Part shown: positions 1 to 5,228 of the stretch, one piece after another
How positions within the stretch are numbered: the first letter of the stretch is position 1
Layout of the letters: every line of letters starts with the position of its first letter
From: Acidobacteriota bacterium
Lineage (GTDB): Bacteria > Acidobacteriota > Terriglobia > Terriglobales > Acidobacteriaceae
Direction of reading: 5' to 3'
NCBI GenBank assembly: GCA_003225595.1
Contig: QIAR01000080.1
Coordinates: 1 to 6,932 of the forward strand
Length of the DNA: 6,932 bases
The notes under the pieces: model-generated
Seen by the model: only the letters and a program-made list of their open reading frames with translations
What the model was told of the DNA's origin: nothing
Database searches by the model: none
Made by a program: the position numbers and the translations under genes

Positions 1-1
1 G

Positions 2-73
2 CGCTCCGTTCCCGGCGTTTTTAAGGCCGGGTGGAACGGCAACATGTTCGCAGAAAGTATATACCTGCCGTGA
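2..73 (+). CDS. 3' end of an unidentified upstream gene (partial)
   Basis: Reading from position 2 gives 23 sense codons and then TGA at 71-73. The peptide ends in NGNMFAESIYLP. Codon choice is typical of a GC-rich coding region, with mostly G or C at third positions, so this is plausibly the C-terminal tail of a gene that starts outside the window. I do not recognise the family from so short a tail. One caution is that another frame (from position 3) is also open, from the window edge into the next gene. Only the sequence to the left can show which is real. The gap to the next likely start is 103 bp. Confidence 0.35.
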   Translation, partial: RSVPGVFKAGWNGNMFAESIYLP

Positions 74-95
74 GCCCACTACACCTGAAAAGGGG

Positions 96-112
96 CGCTG
101 GTGGCGCCAGCG
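96..112. repeat. Short GC-rich inverted repeat
   Basis: CGCTGG at 96-101 and CCAGCG at 107-112 can pair as a perfect 6 bp stem around a 5-nt loop. It lies 23 bp after the possible upstream stop codon. No T-run follows, only GAAAA, so it is at best a weak or factor-assisted terminator for the upstream gene. It could also be chance in GC-rich DNA. Confidence 0.25.
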
Positions 113-176
113 TGCGAAAATCTGGACGCCGCTTGCGGGGCGGATGCAGGTCATCCAACTGATACACTCATCCGAC

Positions 177-1136
177 ATGAAAGCGCTTGTGATCAGCCGT
201 TTAGGCGGCCCAGAGGTCCTTGAGATACAACAGGTTCCGCAACCTGTGGCCAACCCCGGAGAGGTGCTGGTCAAAGCTGCGGCGGGAGGGGTGAATTTCG
301 CCGACATCATGACCGCGCAGGGCGGGTACCCGAGTGCGCCCAGTCCGCCTCTGATTGCGGGACGGGAATTCGCGGGTGTGATCGAGAGGACCCAAAAACG
401 GGTAATGGGCTACACCCAGTGGGCGGCGTTCGCCGAGTGCGTCGCGGCCCGCCACGAACTGTTGTGGCCTGTGCCGGACAACTGGAGCGCCGAGGAGGCC
501 GCCGCCTTTCCCGTCAATTATTTCACCGCCTACTTCGCCTATTGGAAAGCCGGGCTGGTACAAAACCGAACCAGCGGAGCGAAGCCGCGCGTGCTGATCC
601 ATGCGGTTGCAGGAGGAGTGGGCACAGCCGCAGTGGAGATCGGGAAAATTCTCAGTGTGGAGATGTATGGCACGTCCTCTTCCGATGAAAAGCTAGCACG
701 AGTCAAAGAGCTGGGGCTAGAACACGGGATCAATTACAAGCAGCGCGATTACGAAGAAGCCATTAAGGAAATGACGCACGGTGAAGGTGTGGACGCGGTG
801 TTTGAAATGCTCGGAGGCGAGCACACGGCAAAGAGCGTGCGCTGCCTGCGTGACTTCGGGCGGGTGATCGTCTACGGATCGGCTACTGGCCAGCGCTCAG
901 AATTCGATACACGCCTGCTGTACGCCAAGGGAGCGAGCGTACACGGCTTGTGGCTAACGTACCTGTCGGCGAAGCGTGAATTAATGGAAGACGCATGGAA
1001 ACAGCTTTCCGCATGGATCGAGCAAGGCAAGTTACATCCGATAGTCGGGCACGTGTTGCCGCTGGAGCGCGCCGCGGAAGCATACAGATTGCTTCTCGAG
1101 CGCAAGAATTTTGGGAAAGTAGTGCTAAAGATCTAG
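177..1136 (+). CDS. Zinc-independent medium-chain dehydrogenase, quinone oxidoreductase / VAT1-like
   Basis: The 319-residue product fits the MDR superfamily, quinone oxidoreductase branch: cytoplasmic NADPH-dependent reductases of quinones, enones or similar electrophiles. The N-terminal GroES-like domain starts MKALVISRLGGPEVLEI, with NFADIM near residue 40 and AGREFAG at 61-67. The Rossmann domain carries the NAD(P)-binding GGVGTAAVEIG at about 146-156, and the protein ends FGKVVLKI. The GHE zinc signature of alcohol dehydrogenases is absent (GRE instead), as is the structural-zinc cysteine cluster, so this is the metal-free type. I chose ATG 177 because homologues begin MKAL. ATG 144 would add 11 residues, and the frame stays open to the window edge. 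Neither start has a clear Shine-Dalgarno. The substrate cannot be read from sequence. No functional link to maf, 178 bp downstream, is apparent. Confidence 0.88.
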   Translation: MKALVISRLGGPEVLEIQQVPQPVANPGEVLVKAAAGGVNFADIMTAQGGYPSAPSPPLIAGREFAGVIERTQKRVMGYTQWAAFAECVAARHELLWPVPDNWSAEEAAAFPVNYFTAYFAYWKAGLVQNRTSGAKPRVLIHAVAGGVGTAAVEIGKILSVEMYGTSSSDEKLARVKELGLEHGINYKQRDYEEAIKEMTHGEGVDAVFEMLGGEHTAKSVRCLRDFGRVIVYGSATGQRSEFDTRLLYAKGASVHGLWLTYLSAKRELMEDAWKQLSAWIEQGKLHPIVGHVLPLERAAEAYRLLLERKNFGKVVLKI

Positions 1137-1253
1137 CTTGGATGACCACCCTTTTGCGACTGGCATGCGTCCCGTGCTGTCGCTCACAAAGGTAAGGCGG
1201 CTGGCGAAATCGGAAGGTCTTGCCATGAGCCGGTTAGCGATGGACGTAAGCGA

Positions 1254-1291
1254 GCTAAACGCCAACTGCTGAGTGCTAACTGCTGAGGAGG
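1254..1291 (+). repeat. Heptamer tandem repeat upstream of maf
   Basis: From 1254 to 1288 the sequence reads as five consecutive 7-mers, each beginning GC: GCTAAAC, GCCAACT, GCTGAGT, GCTAACT and GCTGAGG. The same stretch also shows a 14 bp period, with AACTGCTGAG at 1264-1273 and again at 1278-1287. The array ends in the purine-rich GAGGAGGAG at 1285-1293. It lies 26 bp before the chosen maf start. Similar arrays precede lpxA, lpxI and the Gfo/Idh gene in this window. Confidence 0.7.
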
Positions 1292-1301
1292 AGCTTTCCG
1301 A

Positions 1302-1307
1302 TAAAAT
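1302..1307 (+). promoter_or_regulatory. Possible -10 element directly before maf
   Basis: TAAAAT matches the sigma-70 -10 consensus TATAAT at 5 of 6 positions and ends 7 nt before ATG 1315. Transcription would start at or beside the A of the start codon, giving a leaderless or nearly leaderless maf message. That would explain why the only Shine-Dalgarno-like tract (GAGGAGGAG, 1285-1293) is 21 nt from the ATG, too far to act. I see no good -35 hexamer at 16-18 bp spacing, so this is weak. Confidence 0.25.
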
Positions 1308-1314
1308 CCGAGCG

Positions 1315-1905
1315 ATGGCTCTCATTCTCGCCTCCGCTTCTTCGCGGCGCCAAGAATTGCTGCGCAACGCAGGGATCGCCTTCACAGTGCAGCCGACCAA
1401 TATCCCAGAGGTCCTCGGAGACGGCGAGTGTCCCAGAGTTTCCGCCGAACGACTCGCCCGCGAAAAGGCTCTGGCTATCTTCCGCCAGCAAGCGAACGCA
1501 TTCGTTCTCGGCGCGGACACGATCGTAATCATCGATGAGCAGATTCTCGGCAAGCCGCGCGATAGGGACGACGCGGCCCGCATGCTCCGAATCCTGTCGG
1601 GGCGAACTCATCAGGTTACAACTGGTGTTTGCTTGGCCGGGCCGCAAACACGAGTCGGCAGTGGGGCGCTTGCCAACTTTGAAGACGTTCGTTCTGAAAC
1701 CACCCTCGTCACCATGTCAACCCTCACGGATGACGATATCCGCTCCTACATCGCCACAGGCGAACCCATAGACAAAGCTGGCGCTTACGCGATTCAGAGC
1801 ATTGCTTCGCGCTGGATCCCCCGGATCGAAGGGGACTACTTCAATGTGGTTGGATTGCCAGTCTCGCTGGTGTACCGCATGATACGCGAGCACGCGGTCC
1901 TGTAA
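1315..1905 (+). CDS. maf: Maf family nucleotide pyrophosphatase
   Basis: This is a Maf/HAM1-fold cytoplasmic enzyme that hydrolyses nucleoside triphosphates (dTTP, UTP or modified pyrimidines in characterised members) to the monophosphate and pyrophosphate. The 196-residue length is normal. Visible motifs in order are LILASASSRRQELL at 3-16 (usually SPRR, here SSRR), AREK at 48-51, VLGADT at 64-69 with the presumed catalytic Asp68, GKPRD at 79-83, and a C-terminal block with GEPIDKAGAYAIQ at 149-161 and RWIPRIEGDYFNVVGLP at 166-182. The usual IQG is IQS here. I chose ATG 1315 because the family starts right at the LILAS strand. GTG 1273 would add 14 atypical residues and lies inside the repeat, directly after an in-frame TGA. 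The gene is convergent with tatA. Which nucleotide it prefers cannot be told. Confidence 0.95.
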   Translation: MALILASASSRRQELLRNAGIAFTVQPTNIPEVLGDGECPRVSAERLAREKALAIFRQQANAFVLGADTIVIIDEQILGKPRDRDDAARMLRILSGRTHQVTTGVCLAGPQTRVGSGALANFEDVRSETTLVTMSTLTDDDIRSYIATGEPIDKAGAYAIQSIASRWIPRIEGDYFNVVGLPVSLVYRMIREHAVL

Positions 1906-2003
1906 ACGAGACGTAGGTCTCAACTGAGGAATGATGGAGATAGAGACGCTGCTTCAAATCTGCAGCATCGACCTCTACGGGGGAAAAAGAGAGGAATCGG
2001 AGG
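1906..2003. other. Convergent intergenic region between maf and tatA
   Basis: These 98 bp separate two stop codons that face each other. Two short inverted repeats are present: GAGAC/GTCTC at 1908-1912 and 1917-1921 (4-nt loop), and GCTGC/GCAGC at 1948-1952 and 1962-1966 (9-nt loop). Neither has a T-run on either strand, so neither is a convincing intrinsic terminator. Termination here may depend on Rho or on signals I cannot see. No small gene is evident. Confidence 0.4.
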
Positions 2004-2171
2004 CTACGATTTTTTTTCCGGCCCCTGATCGCCGTCCTTGACCGCCGATTTGAAATTTTTGATGCCTTCGCCCAGACCCTTGCCCAGATCGGCCAGTTTG
2101 CTGGGACCAAAGATCAAAAGCGCAACGGCTAAGATAACCAGGATTTCAGGCAAACCCAATTTGCCAATCAT
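2004..2171 (-). CDS. tatA: Twin-arginine translocase subunit TatA
   Basis: This 55-residue product is a small inner-membrane protein that forms the protein-conducting part of the Tat pathway, which exports folded twin-arginine precursors. It shows the TatA/E plan: a short N-terminus (MIGKLGLPE), one hydrophobic transmembrane helix at about 8-20 (PEILVILAVALLI), the hallmark FGPSKL hinge at 21-26, a glycine-rich amphipathic helix at 27-44 (ADLGKGLGEGIKNFKSAV), and a short charged tail ending PEKKS. It is shorter than E. coli TatA because of the reduced tail. The start is certain, since AGGAGGT lies at 2182-2176, 4 nt before the ATG. A good promoter is present upstream. No tatB or tatC is adjacent, so it is an orphan tatA here. 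A dedicated TatB role is less likely given the short tail. Confidence 0.95.
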   Translation of the reverse strand: MIGKLGLPEILVILAVALLIFGPSKLADLGKGLGEGIKNFKSAVKDGDQGPEKKS

Positions 2172-2175
2172 CCCT

Positions 2176-2182
2176 ACCTCCT
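2176..2182 (-). promoter_or_regulatory. Strong Shine-Dalgarno of tatA
   Basis: AGGAGGT on the minus strand is complementary to the 16S rRNA 3' end and lies 4 nt before the tatA ATG at 2171. It fixes the start codon of a gene small enough to be missed by length-filtered gene calling. Confidence 0.85.
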
Positions 2183-2239
2183 ATGGGGTTCGTCCAACGC
2201 CCGTGCAGCATTGTGACAAGCGCAAATACCCCATACGAA

Positions 2240-2268
2240 ATTCTAGGCCACGATATCTTCGGAGTCAA
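2240..2268 (-). promoter_or_regulatory. Sigma-70-type promoter for tatA
   Basis: On the minus strand TTGACT (2268-2263) is followed by exactly 17 nt and then TAGAAT (2245-2240). Each hexamer matches the consensus (TTGACA, TATAAT) at 5 of 6 positions. The predicted transcription start is near 2233, giving a 5' leader of about 62 nt before the tatA ATG. This is the best complete promoter in the window. It implies that tatA is transcribed on its own rather than only by read-through from the M20 gene 259 bp upstream. Confidence 0.65.
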
Positions 2269-2430
2269 AGAATGTTGTGGTAGACAGGCCCTTGGCTCAA
2301 GCAGAGAAACCGTTTAGATACAGGCGTTCCCGCATTTACAAAGATTGCGCTGGACCGGCGAGACGCCCCCTCCCGATATCGTTGTCCCTAATGGAGATGC
2401 TTTGATCGGGGGATCGGGGACACCGCTCCC

Positions 2431-3621
2431 TTACACTGCCTCGATCAGTTCCGCCAAAAGCGCCGCCCGCCGCGGCAGTTCTGAAATGAGGATCGATTCG
2501 TGGTTCGCGTGCGCGCCCTCGCCCACGCCTCCCAGACCGTCCAATGTAGGAATTCCGAGGCCCGCCGTGAAGTTGCCGTCCGAACCGCCACCCACCGCCG
2601 CCTCTCCGAGCCTCCACCCGAGTTGCTTCGCGATTTGTGTCGCTTTCCCGTAGAGCGCTGCTACTCCGGCCGTGCGTTCCATGGGCGGACGGTTCAAACC
2701 GCCACTGATTTCCAGCTTGCACTTGCGGTTGAAGGGCCGAAGCGAGCACAGCTTGCGATCGATGCCTGAGGCATCCTTCATGCGCGCGATGCGAACGTCA
2801 ATGGTGGCCGTAGCTTCGGCGGCAACCACGTTGACCCGTGTTCCTCCCTGCACCAGACCGACATTCAAAGTCAAGCCGCGCTTCACGTCGGTGAACTCTG
2901 CAATTTTCGCAATCTGCAGTGCAAGTTCCAGAATTGCGCTTTGACCTTTTTCGAAATCCAGCCCGGAATGCGCGGCGATACCGCTCACTTTCAGGGAATA
3001 TTCCCCAACTCCTTCGCGCGCGGTCTTCACCGAACCCTGCAGACCGTAGGCTGGCTCCAGCACCAGCACCGCCTCCGACTTCTTCGCCAATTCTTCCGTG
3101 ATGTGCCGCGACGAATCACTCCCGACTTCCTCGTCGGAAACGAGCAATACCGTGACGGATCGACGCGATTCGCCATTACGCGCGCGAAGCGCCTCAATCG
3201 AATGCAGCATCAACCCGATTCCTGACTTCATGTCGAGCGTCCCTGGCCCCCACAGGCGACCATCTGCGACGCGGCAAGGCATGGTAGCGAGCGTGCCGAT
3301 CGGATAGACGGTGTCCATGTGCCCTAGGAGCAGGACGGGCTTCCGGTCATCTCTCGAGGCAAAATCTACTTGGAGGTGATCGCCGAACTTCGCGGTGCGA
3401 TGGAAGCGAACTCGCCCCCCTAGTTCGGAAAATTTCCTGGCCAAGGACTCGCCGAGCCGGTCCACCGCCTCTTTGTTGTCACTGGGAGACTCCATCTCGA
3501 CGAGGTGACGGATTGTCTCTAGGGTTTCACCGCCTCTCTGCTCGAAGTATCGAGCGGTTATCGATGGATCGCGGTTCTCGGCAGCTGTGCTGGTTTTGTC
3601 TTTGGTTTGTTTTTTCGTCAT
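2431..3621 (-). CDS. M20 family metallopeptidase, carboxypeptidase G2-like
   Basis: The 396-residue product is a di-zinc M20 hydrolase closest in motif pattern to glutamate carboxypeptidase (CPG2), which removes C-terminal residues from small peptides or N-acyl amino acids. The whole catalytic set is present: GHMDTVYP with zinc ligand His101 and Asp103, GPGTLDMKSG with bridging Asp130, SDEEVGSD with Glu164/Glu165 (base plus ligand), LEPAYG with Glu189, and GEGAHANHES with the last ligand, probably His371. The inserted lid domain at about 204-310 contains SGIAAHSG with His218. There is no signal peptide, so it is probably cytoplasmic. I chose ATG 3621 (MTKKQTKDK). An in-frame ATG at 3699 would add 26 unlikely residues and overlap the fabZ start. 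Shine-Dalgarno support is poor. The gene is divergent from fabZ. The actual substrate is unknown. Confidence 0.92.
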   Translation of the reverse strand: MTKKQTKDKTSTAAENRDPSITARYFEQRGGETLETIRHLVEMESPSDNKEAVDRLGESLARKFSELGGRVRFHRTAKFGDHLQVDFASRDDRKPVLLLGHMDTVYPIGTLATMPCRVADGRLWGPGTLDMKSGIGLMLHSIEALRARNGESRRSVTVLLVSDEEVGSDSSRHITEELAKKSEAVLVLEPAYGLQGSVKTAREGVGEYSLKVSGIAAHSGLDFEKGQSAILELALQIAKIAEFTDVKRGLTLNVGLVQGGTRVNVVAAEATATIDVRIARMKDASGIDRKLCSLRPFNRKCKLEISGGLNRPPMERTAGVAALYGKATQIAKQLGWRLGEAAVGGGSDGNFTAGLGIPTLDGLGGVGEGAHANHESILISELPRRAALLAELIEAV

Positions 3622-3658
3622 GGAATCTGTCAAAAAGTTCCCTGCGCGTGCGGTACAG

Positions 3659-3664
3659 TATAAT
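3659..3664 (+). promoter_or_regulatory. -10 element upstream of fabZ
   Basis: TATAAT at 3659-3664 is a perfect -10 hexamer in the 67 bp gap between the divergent M20 peptidase and fabZ genes. A start near 3671 would give a leader of about 18 nt before ATG 3689. No convincing -35 lies at 16-18 bp spacing. If real, this promoter probably drives fabZ, lpxA and lpxI. Confidence 0.5.
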
Positions 3665-3688
3665 CTTCGCGCTTTACCGGACTGCAGA

Positions 3689-4234
3689 ATGACCGACACT
3701 GCTCATCCTATCGCCGAGGCCCCAGCCTCCGCAGGCAAGACCACGCTGGACATTAATGACATCTTGCGCATCCTGCCGCACCGTTTCCCGTTTCTGCTGA
3801 TTGACCGAGTAATTGATCTCACGCGCAAAACGCGCATTGTGGCCATCAAAAATGTGACCATCAATGAACCATTCTTCGCCGGTCACTTCCCCAATCTGCC
3901 GATCATGCCGGGTGTGCTCATTGTGGAGGCGATTGCCCAGGCCGGGGGCGCGCTGCTGCTCACCGAAGTCGAGAATCGCGAAGACAAGCTTATGGTCTTT
4001 ACCGGAATCGAGCGTGCCCGTTTCCGTCACCCGGTCGTGCCCGGCGACCAGTTGCGCATCGAGGTGGAAGTAAAAGCCTGGCGCATGACCGCGGTGCGCA
4101 TGGAAGGCGTTGCATATGTCGGTGAAAAGCGCGTGGCTGAGGCAACCGTCACTTGCCAGCTCGTAGACGGCGACCGCGGAAGGCGCGTGTCAATCGGGAA
4201 AGGCGTAGGGGAATCCGAAACGGCGCCCGAGTGA
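3689..4234 (+). CDS. fabZ: 3-hydroxyacyl-ACP dehydratase FabZ
   Basis: FabZ dehydrates 3-hydroxyacyl-ACP to trans-2-enoyl-ACP in fatty acid elongation, in the cytoplasm, and competes with LpxA for 3-hydroxyacyl-ACP. The 181-residue product has the hot-dog fold signatures: DILRILPHRFPFLLIDRV at 24-41, and NEPFFAGHFP at 59-68 followed by PIMPGVLIVEAIAQ at 71-84. Catalytic His66 and Glu80 are 14 residues apart, as in E. coli and Pseudomonas FabZ. It carries an N-terminal extension of about 20 residues and a charged tail of about 20 (ending GESETAPE), so it is longer than the usual 140-160. ATG 3689 was chosen because the frame further upstream overlaps the divergent gene and encodes a non-family N-terminus. 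There is no obvious Shine-Dalgarno. It heads the fabZ-lpxA-lpxI set, with 64 bp to lpxA. Confidence 0.96.
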   Translation: MTDTAHPIAEAPASAGKTTLDINDILRILPHRFPFLLIDRVIDLTRKTRIVAIKNVTINEPFFAGHFPNLPIMPGVLIVEAIAQAGGALLLTEVENREDKLMVFTGIERARFRHPVVPGDQLRIEVEVKAWRMTAVRMEGVAYVGEKRVAEATVTCQLVDGDRGRRVSIGKGVGESETAPE

Positions 4235-4255
4235 CCCGTCGCGTAAGGCGGTGGT

Positions 4256-4303
4256 TCAATGAATCAATCACTCAATGATTCACTGACTCAATGACTCAAT
4301 GAG
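4256..4303 (+). repeat. Six tandem octamers running into the lpxA start codon
   Basis: Six uninterrupted 8 bp units of consensus TCAATGAN lie at 4256, 4264, 4272, 4280, 4288 and 4296. Units 2 and 4 carry one internal change each (TCAATCAC and TCACTGAC). The sixth unit contains the lpxA ATG (4299-4301). Because each perfect unit contains ATGA, the array generates short reading frames whose stop overlaps the next start: 4259-4294 (MNQSLNDSLTQ), then 4291-4302 (MTQ), then lpxA at 4299. The only Shine-Dalgarno-like stretch nearby (AAGGCGGTGG, 4245-4254) precedes the first of these ATGs, not the lpxA one. Confidence 0.88.
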
Positions 4304-5075
4304 CGTCCACCCTACTGCCATCATCGACCCGCGTGCCAAGATTCCCGGTTCCTGCAAAATCGGCCCTTATTGTGTGATCGGCCCGGATGTTGAATTGGGC
4401 GAGAAATGCCATCTGGTTTCCCATGTCATCATCGAAGGACCTACGAAAATCGGCGCTGATAACGGCTTCTTCCCTTTTTCGTCGATTGGCACGGCGCCGC
4501 AAGACCTGAGCTATGCCGGCGAGCCTACTCGGCTTGAGATTGGCGATCACAACAAAATTCGCGAGTTCGTGACCATTAATCGGGGCACCGTGAAAGGCGG
4601 TGGCTTGACCCGCGTGGGCAATTACACCCTCATCATGGCATACGCCCACATTGCGCACGATTGCGTAATCGGCGACCACGTTATCGTGGCCAATGCCGCG
4701 ACGCTTGGCGGCCATGTGACAGTCGAAGACTGGGTGGTTGTGGGCGCACTTTGCCCGGTGCACCATTTCGTGCGCATCGGCACCCATTCCTTCGTTGGAG
4801 GTGGGACCACCGTTACTCGTGACGTTCTGCCTTTTTCAAAGACTGCCGCCGGGCGTAATACACACGCGTTCGGGTTGAATACCCTCGGCCTGGAACGTCG
4901 TGGCTTCACGAAAGAAAGAATCCGCAAAATTCACCACGCATATAAGGTTCTGCTCGCCTCAAAGCTCAACACCTCTCAGGCGCTGGAGAAGCTACGGTCA
5001 GAGCCGGACCAGGGAGAGGACGTAGACATTGTGATCAAGTTCATCGAGAGTTCTGAGCGTGGGGTGATTAAGTAA
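4299..5075 (+). CDS. lpxA: UDP-N-acetylglucosamine O-acyltransferase LpxA
   Basis: LpxA catalyses the first step of lipid A synthesis, moving a 3-hydroxyacyl chain from ACP to the 3-position of UDP-GlcNAc. The 258-residue length is close to E. coli (262). Residues 1-180 form the left-handed beta-helix of hexapeptide repeats (for example IGPYCVIGPDVELG). AHIAHDC at 116-122 holds His120, equivalent to catalytic His125 of E. coli. His139 and His155/156 match the substrate-binding histidines. The C-terminal helical part begins GLERRGFT. Gly168 aligns with E. coli Gly173, the acyl-chain ruler residue that permits long chains when it is glycine. The His191 equivalent appears to be Asn187. The start is forced, since TGA at 4284-4286 is in frame and no other start codon lies between. 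There is no Shine-Dalgarno, and the ATG is inside the octamer repeat, so coupling to upstream translation is likely. Confidence 0.97.
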   Translation: MSVHPTAIIDPRAKIPGSCKIGPYCVIGPDVELGEKCHLVSHVIIEGPTKIGADNGFFPFSSIGTAPQDLSYAGEPTRLEIGDHNKIREFVTINRGTVKGGGLTRVGNYTLIMAYAHIAHDCVIGDHVIVANAATLGGHVTVEDWVVVGALCPVHHFVRIGTHSFVGGGTTVTRDVLPFSKTAAGRNTHAFGLNTLGLERRGFTKERIRKIHHAYKVLLASKLNTSQALEKLRSEPDQGEDVDIVIKFIESSERGVIK

Positions 5076-5080
5076 GTGAT

Positions 5081-5106
5081 CAGTGGCTGTTGCCAGTGGC
5101 AGTGGC
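5081..5106 (-). repeat. CAGTGGC copies, inverted relative to the lpxI 14-mer array
   Basis: CAGTGGC occurs at 5081-5087, 5094-5100 and 5100-5106, just after the lpxA stop codon. Its complement contains CCACTG, the core of the 14-mer units at 5167-5220. TCAGTGG at 5080-5086 can pair with CCACTGA in any of four downstream units. The lpxA-lpxI gap therefore holds two opposed arms of related repeat, able to form alternative hairpins in the transcript. Confidence 0.55.
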
Positions 5107-5152
5107 GACAAAGGTGATTTGGAAAAGGGCTGGTGGGGAAGTGCCATGGCGA

Positions 5153-5220
5153 CTGACCAATGAACCCTGACCACTGAACCCTGACCACTGAACCCTGACC
5201 ACTGAATCCTGACCACTGAC
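5153..5220 (+). repeat. 14-bp tandem repeat (4.9 copies) upstream of lpxI
   Basis: The units are at 5153, 5167, 5181, 5195 and 5209, with consensus CTGACCACTGAACC. Units 2 and 3 are identical. Unit 1 has one change (CCAATG), unit 4 has one (GAATC) and unit 5 is cut after 12 bp. Each unit is two related heptamers beginning CTGA. The array ends 8 bp before the lpxI ATG, occupying the place where a ribosome-binding site would be expected. Confidence 0.92.
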
Positions 5221-5228
5221 CGCGTTTA

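Noticed and set aside
144..176. Longer N-terminus for the MDR gene starting at ATG 144
   Set aside because: The 11 extra residues do not resemble the family, which begins at MKAL, and no better ribosome site supports it. It remains possible.
1165..1272. 35-codon open frame between the MDR gene and maf, in the maf frame and ending in TGA just before GTG 1273
   Set aside because: There is no Shine-Dalgarno and no recognisable protein, and its last third is made of the heptamer repeat. Probably chance.
1125..1583. 152-residue minus-strand frame opposite maf
   Set aside because: It is antisense to a clear Maf reading frame and has no family features. It is a shadow of GC-rich coding.
2404..2419. 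Tandem GATCGGGG (two copies) downstream of the M20 gene
   Set aside because: Only two 8-mers with no start codon or partner repeat nearby. It could be chance and does not form a convincing terminator.
3628..3633. Perfect TTGACA on the minus strand before the M20 peptidase gene
   Set aside because: At 16-18 bp spacing there is no -10-like hexamer, and the resulting start would lie inside the coding region. Treated as chance.
3622..3699. Extended start of the M20 peptidase at 3699
   Set aside because: The added 26 residues overlap the fabZ start and TATAAT site and look neither like a signal peptide nor like the family N-terminus.
5146..5177. Mini-ORFs MATDQ and MNPDH with an ATGA overlap before lpxI
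   Set aside because: They resemble the lpxA arrangement, but the chain ends at 5177, about 50 nt short of the lpxI ATG, so coupling is unlikely.
5153..5220. CRISPR array
   Set aside because: The 14 bp units are head to tail with no spacers and no cas genes nearby. It is a simple tandem repeat.
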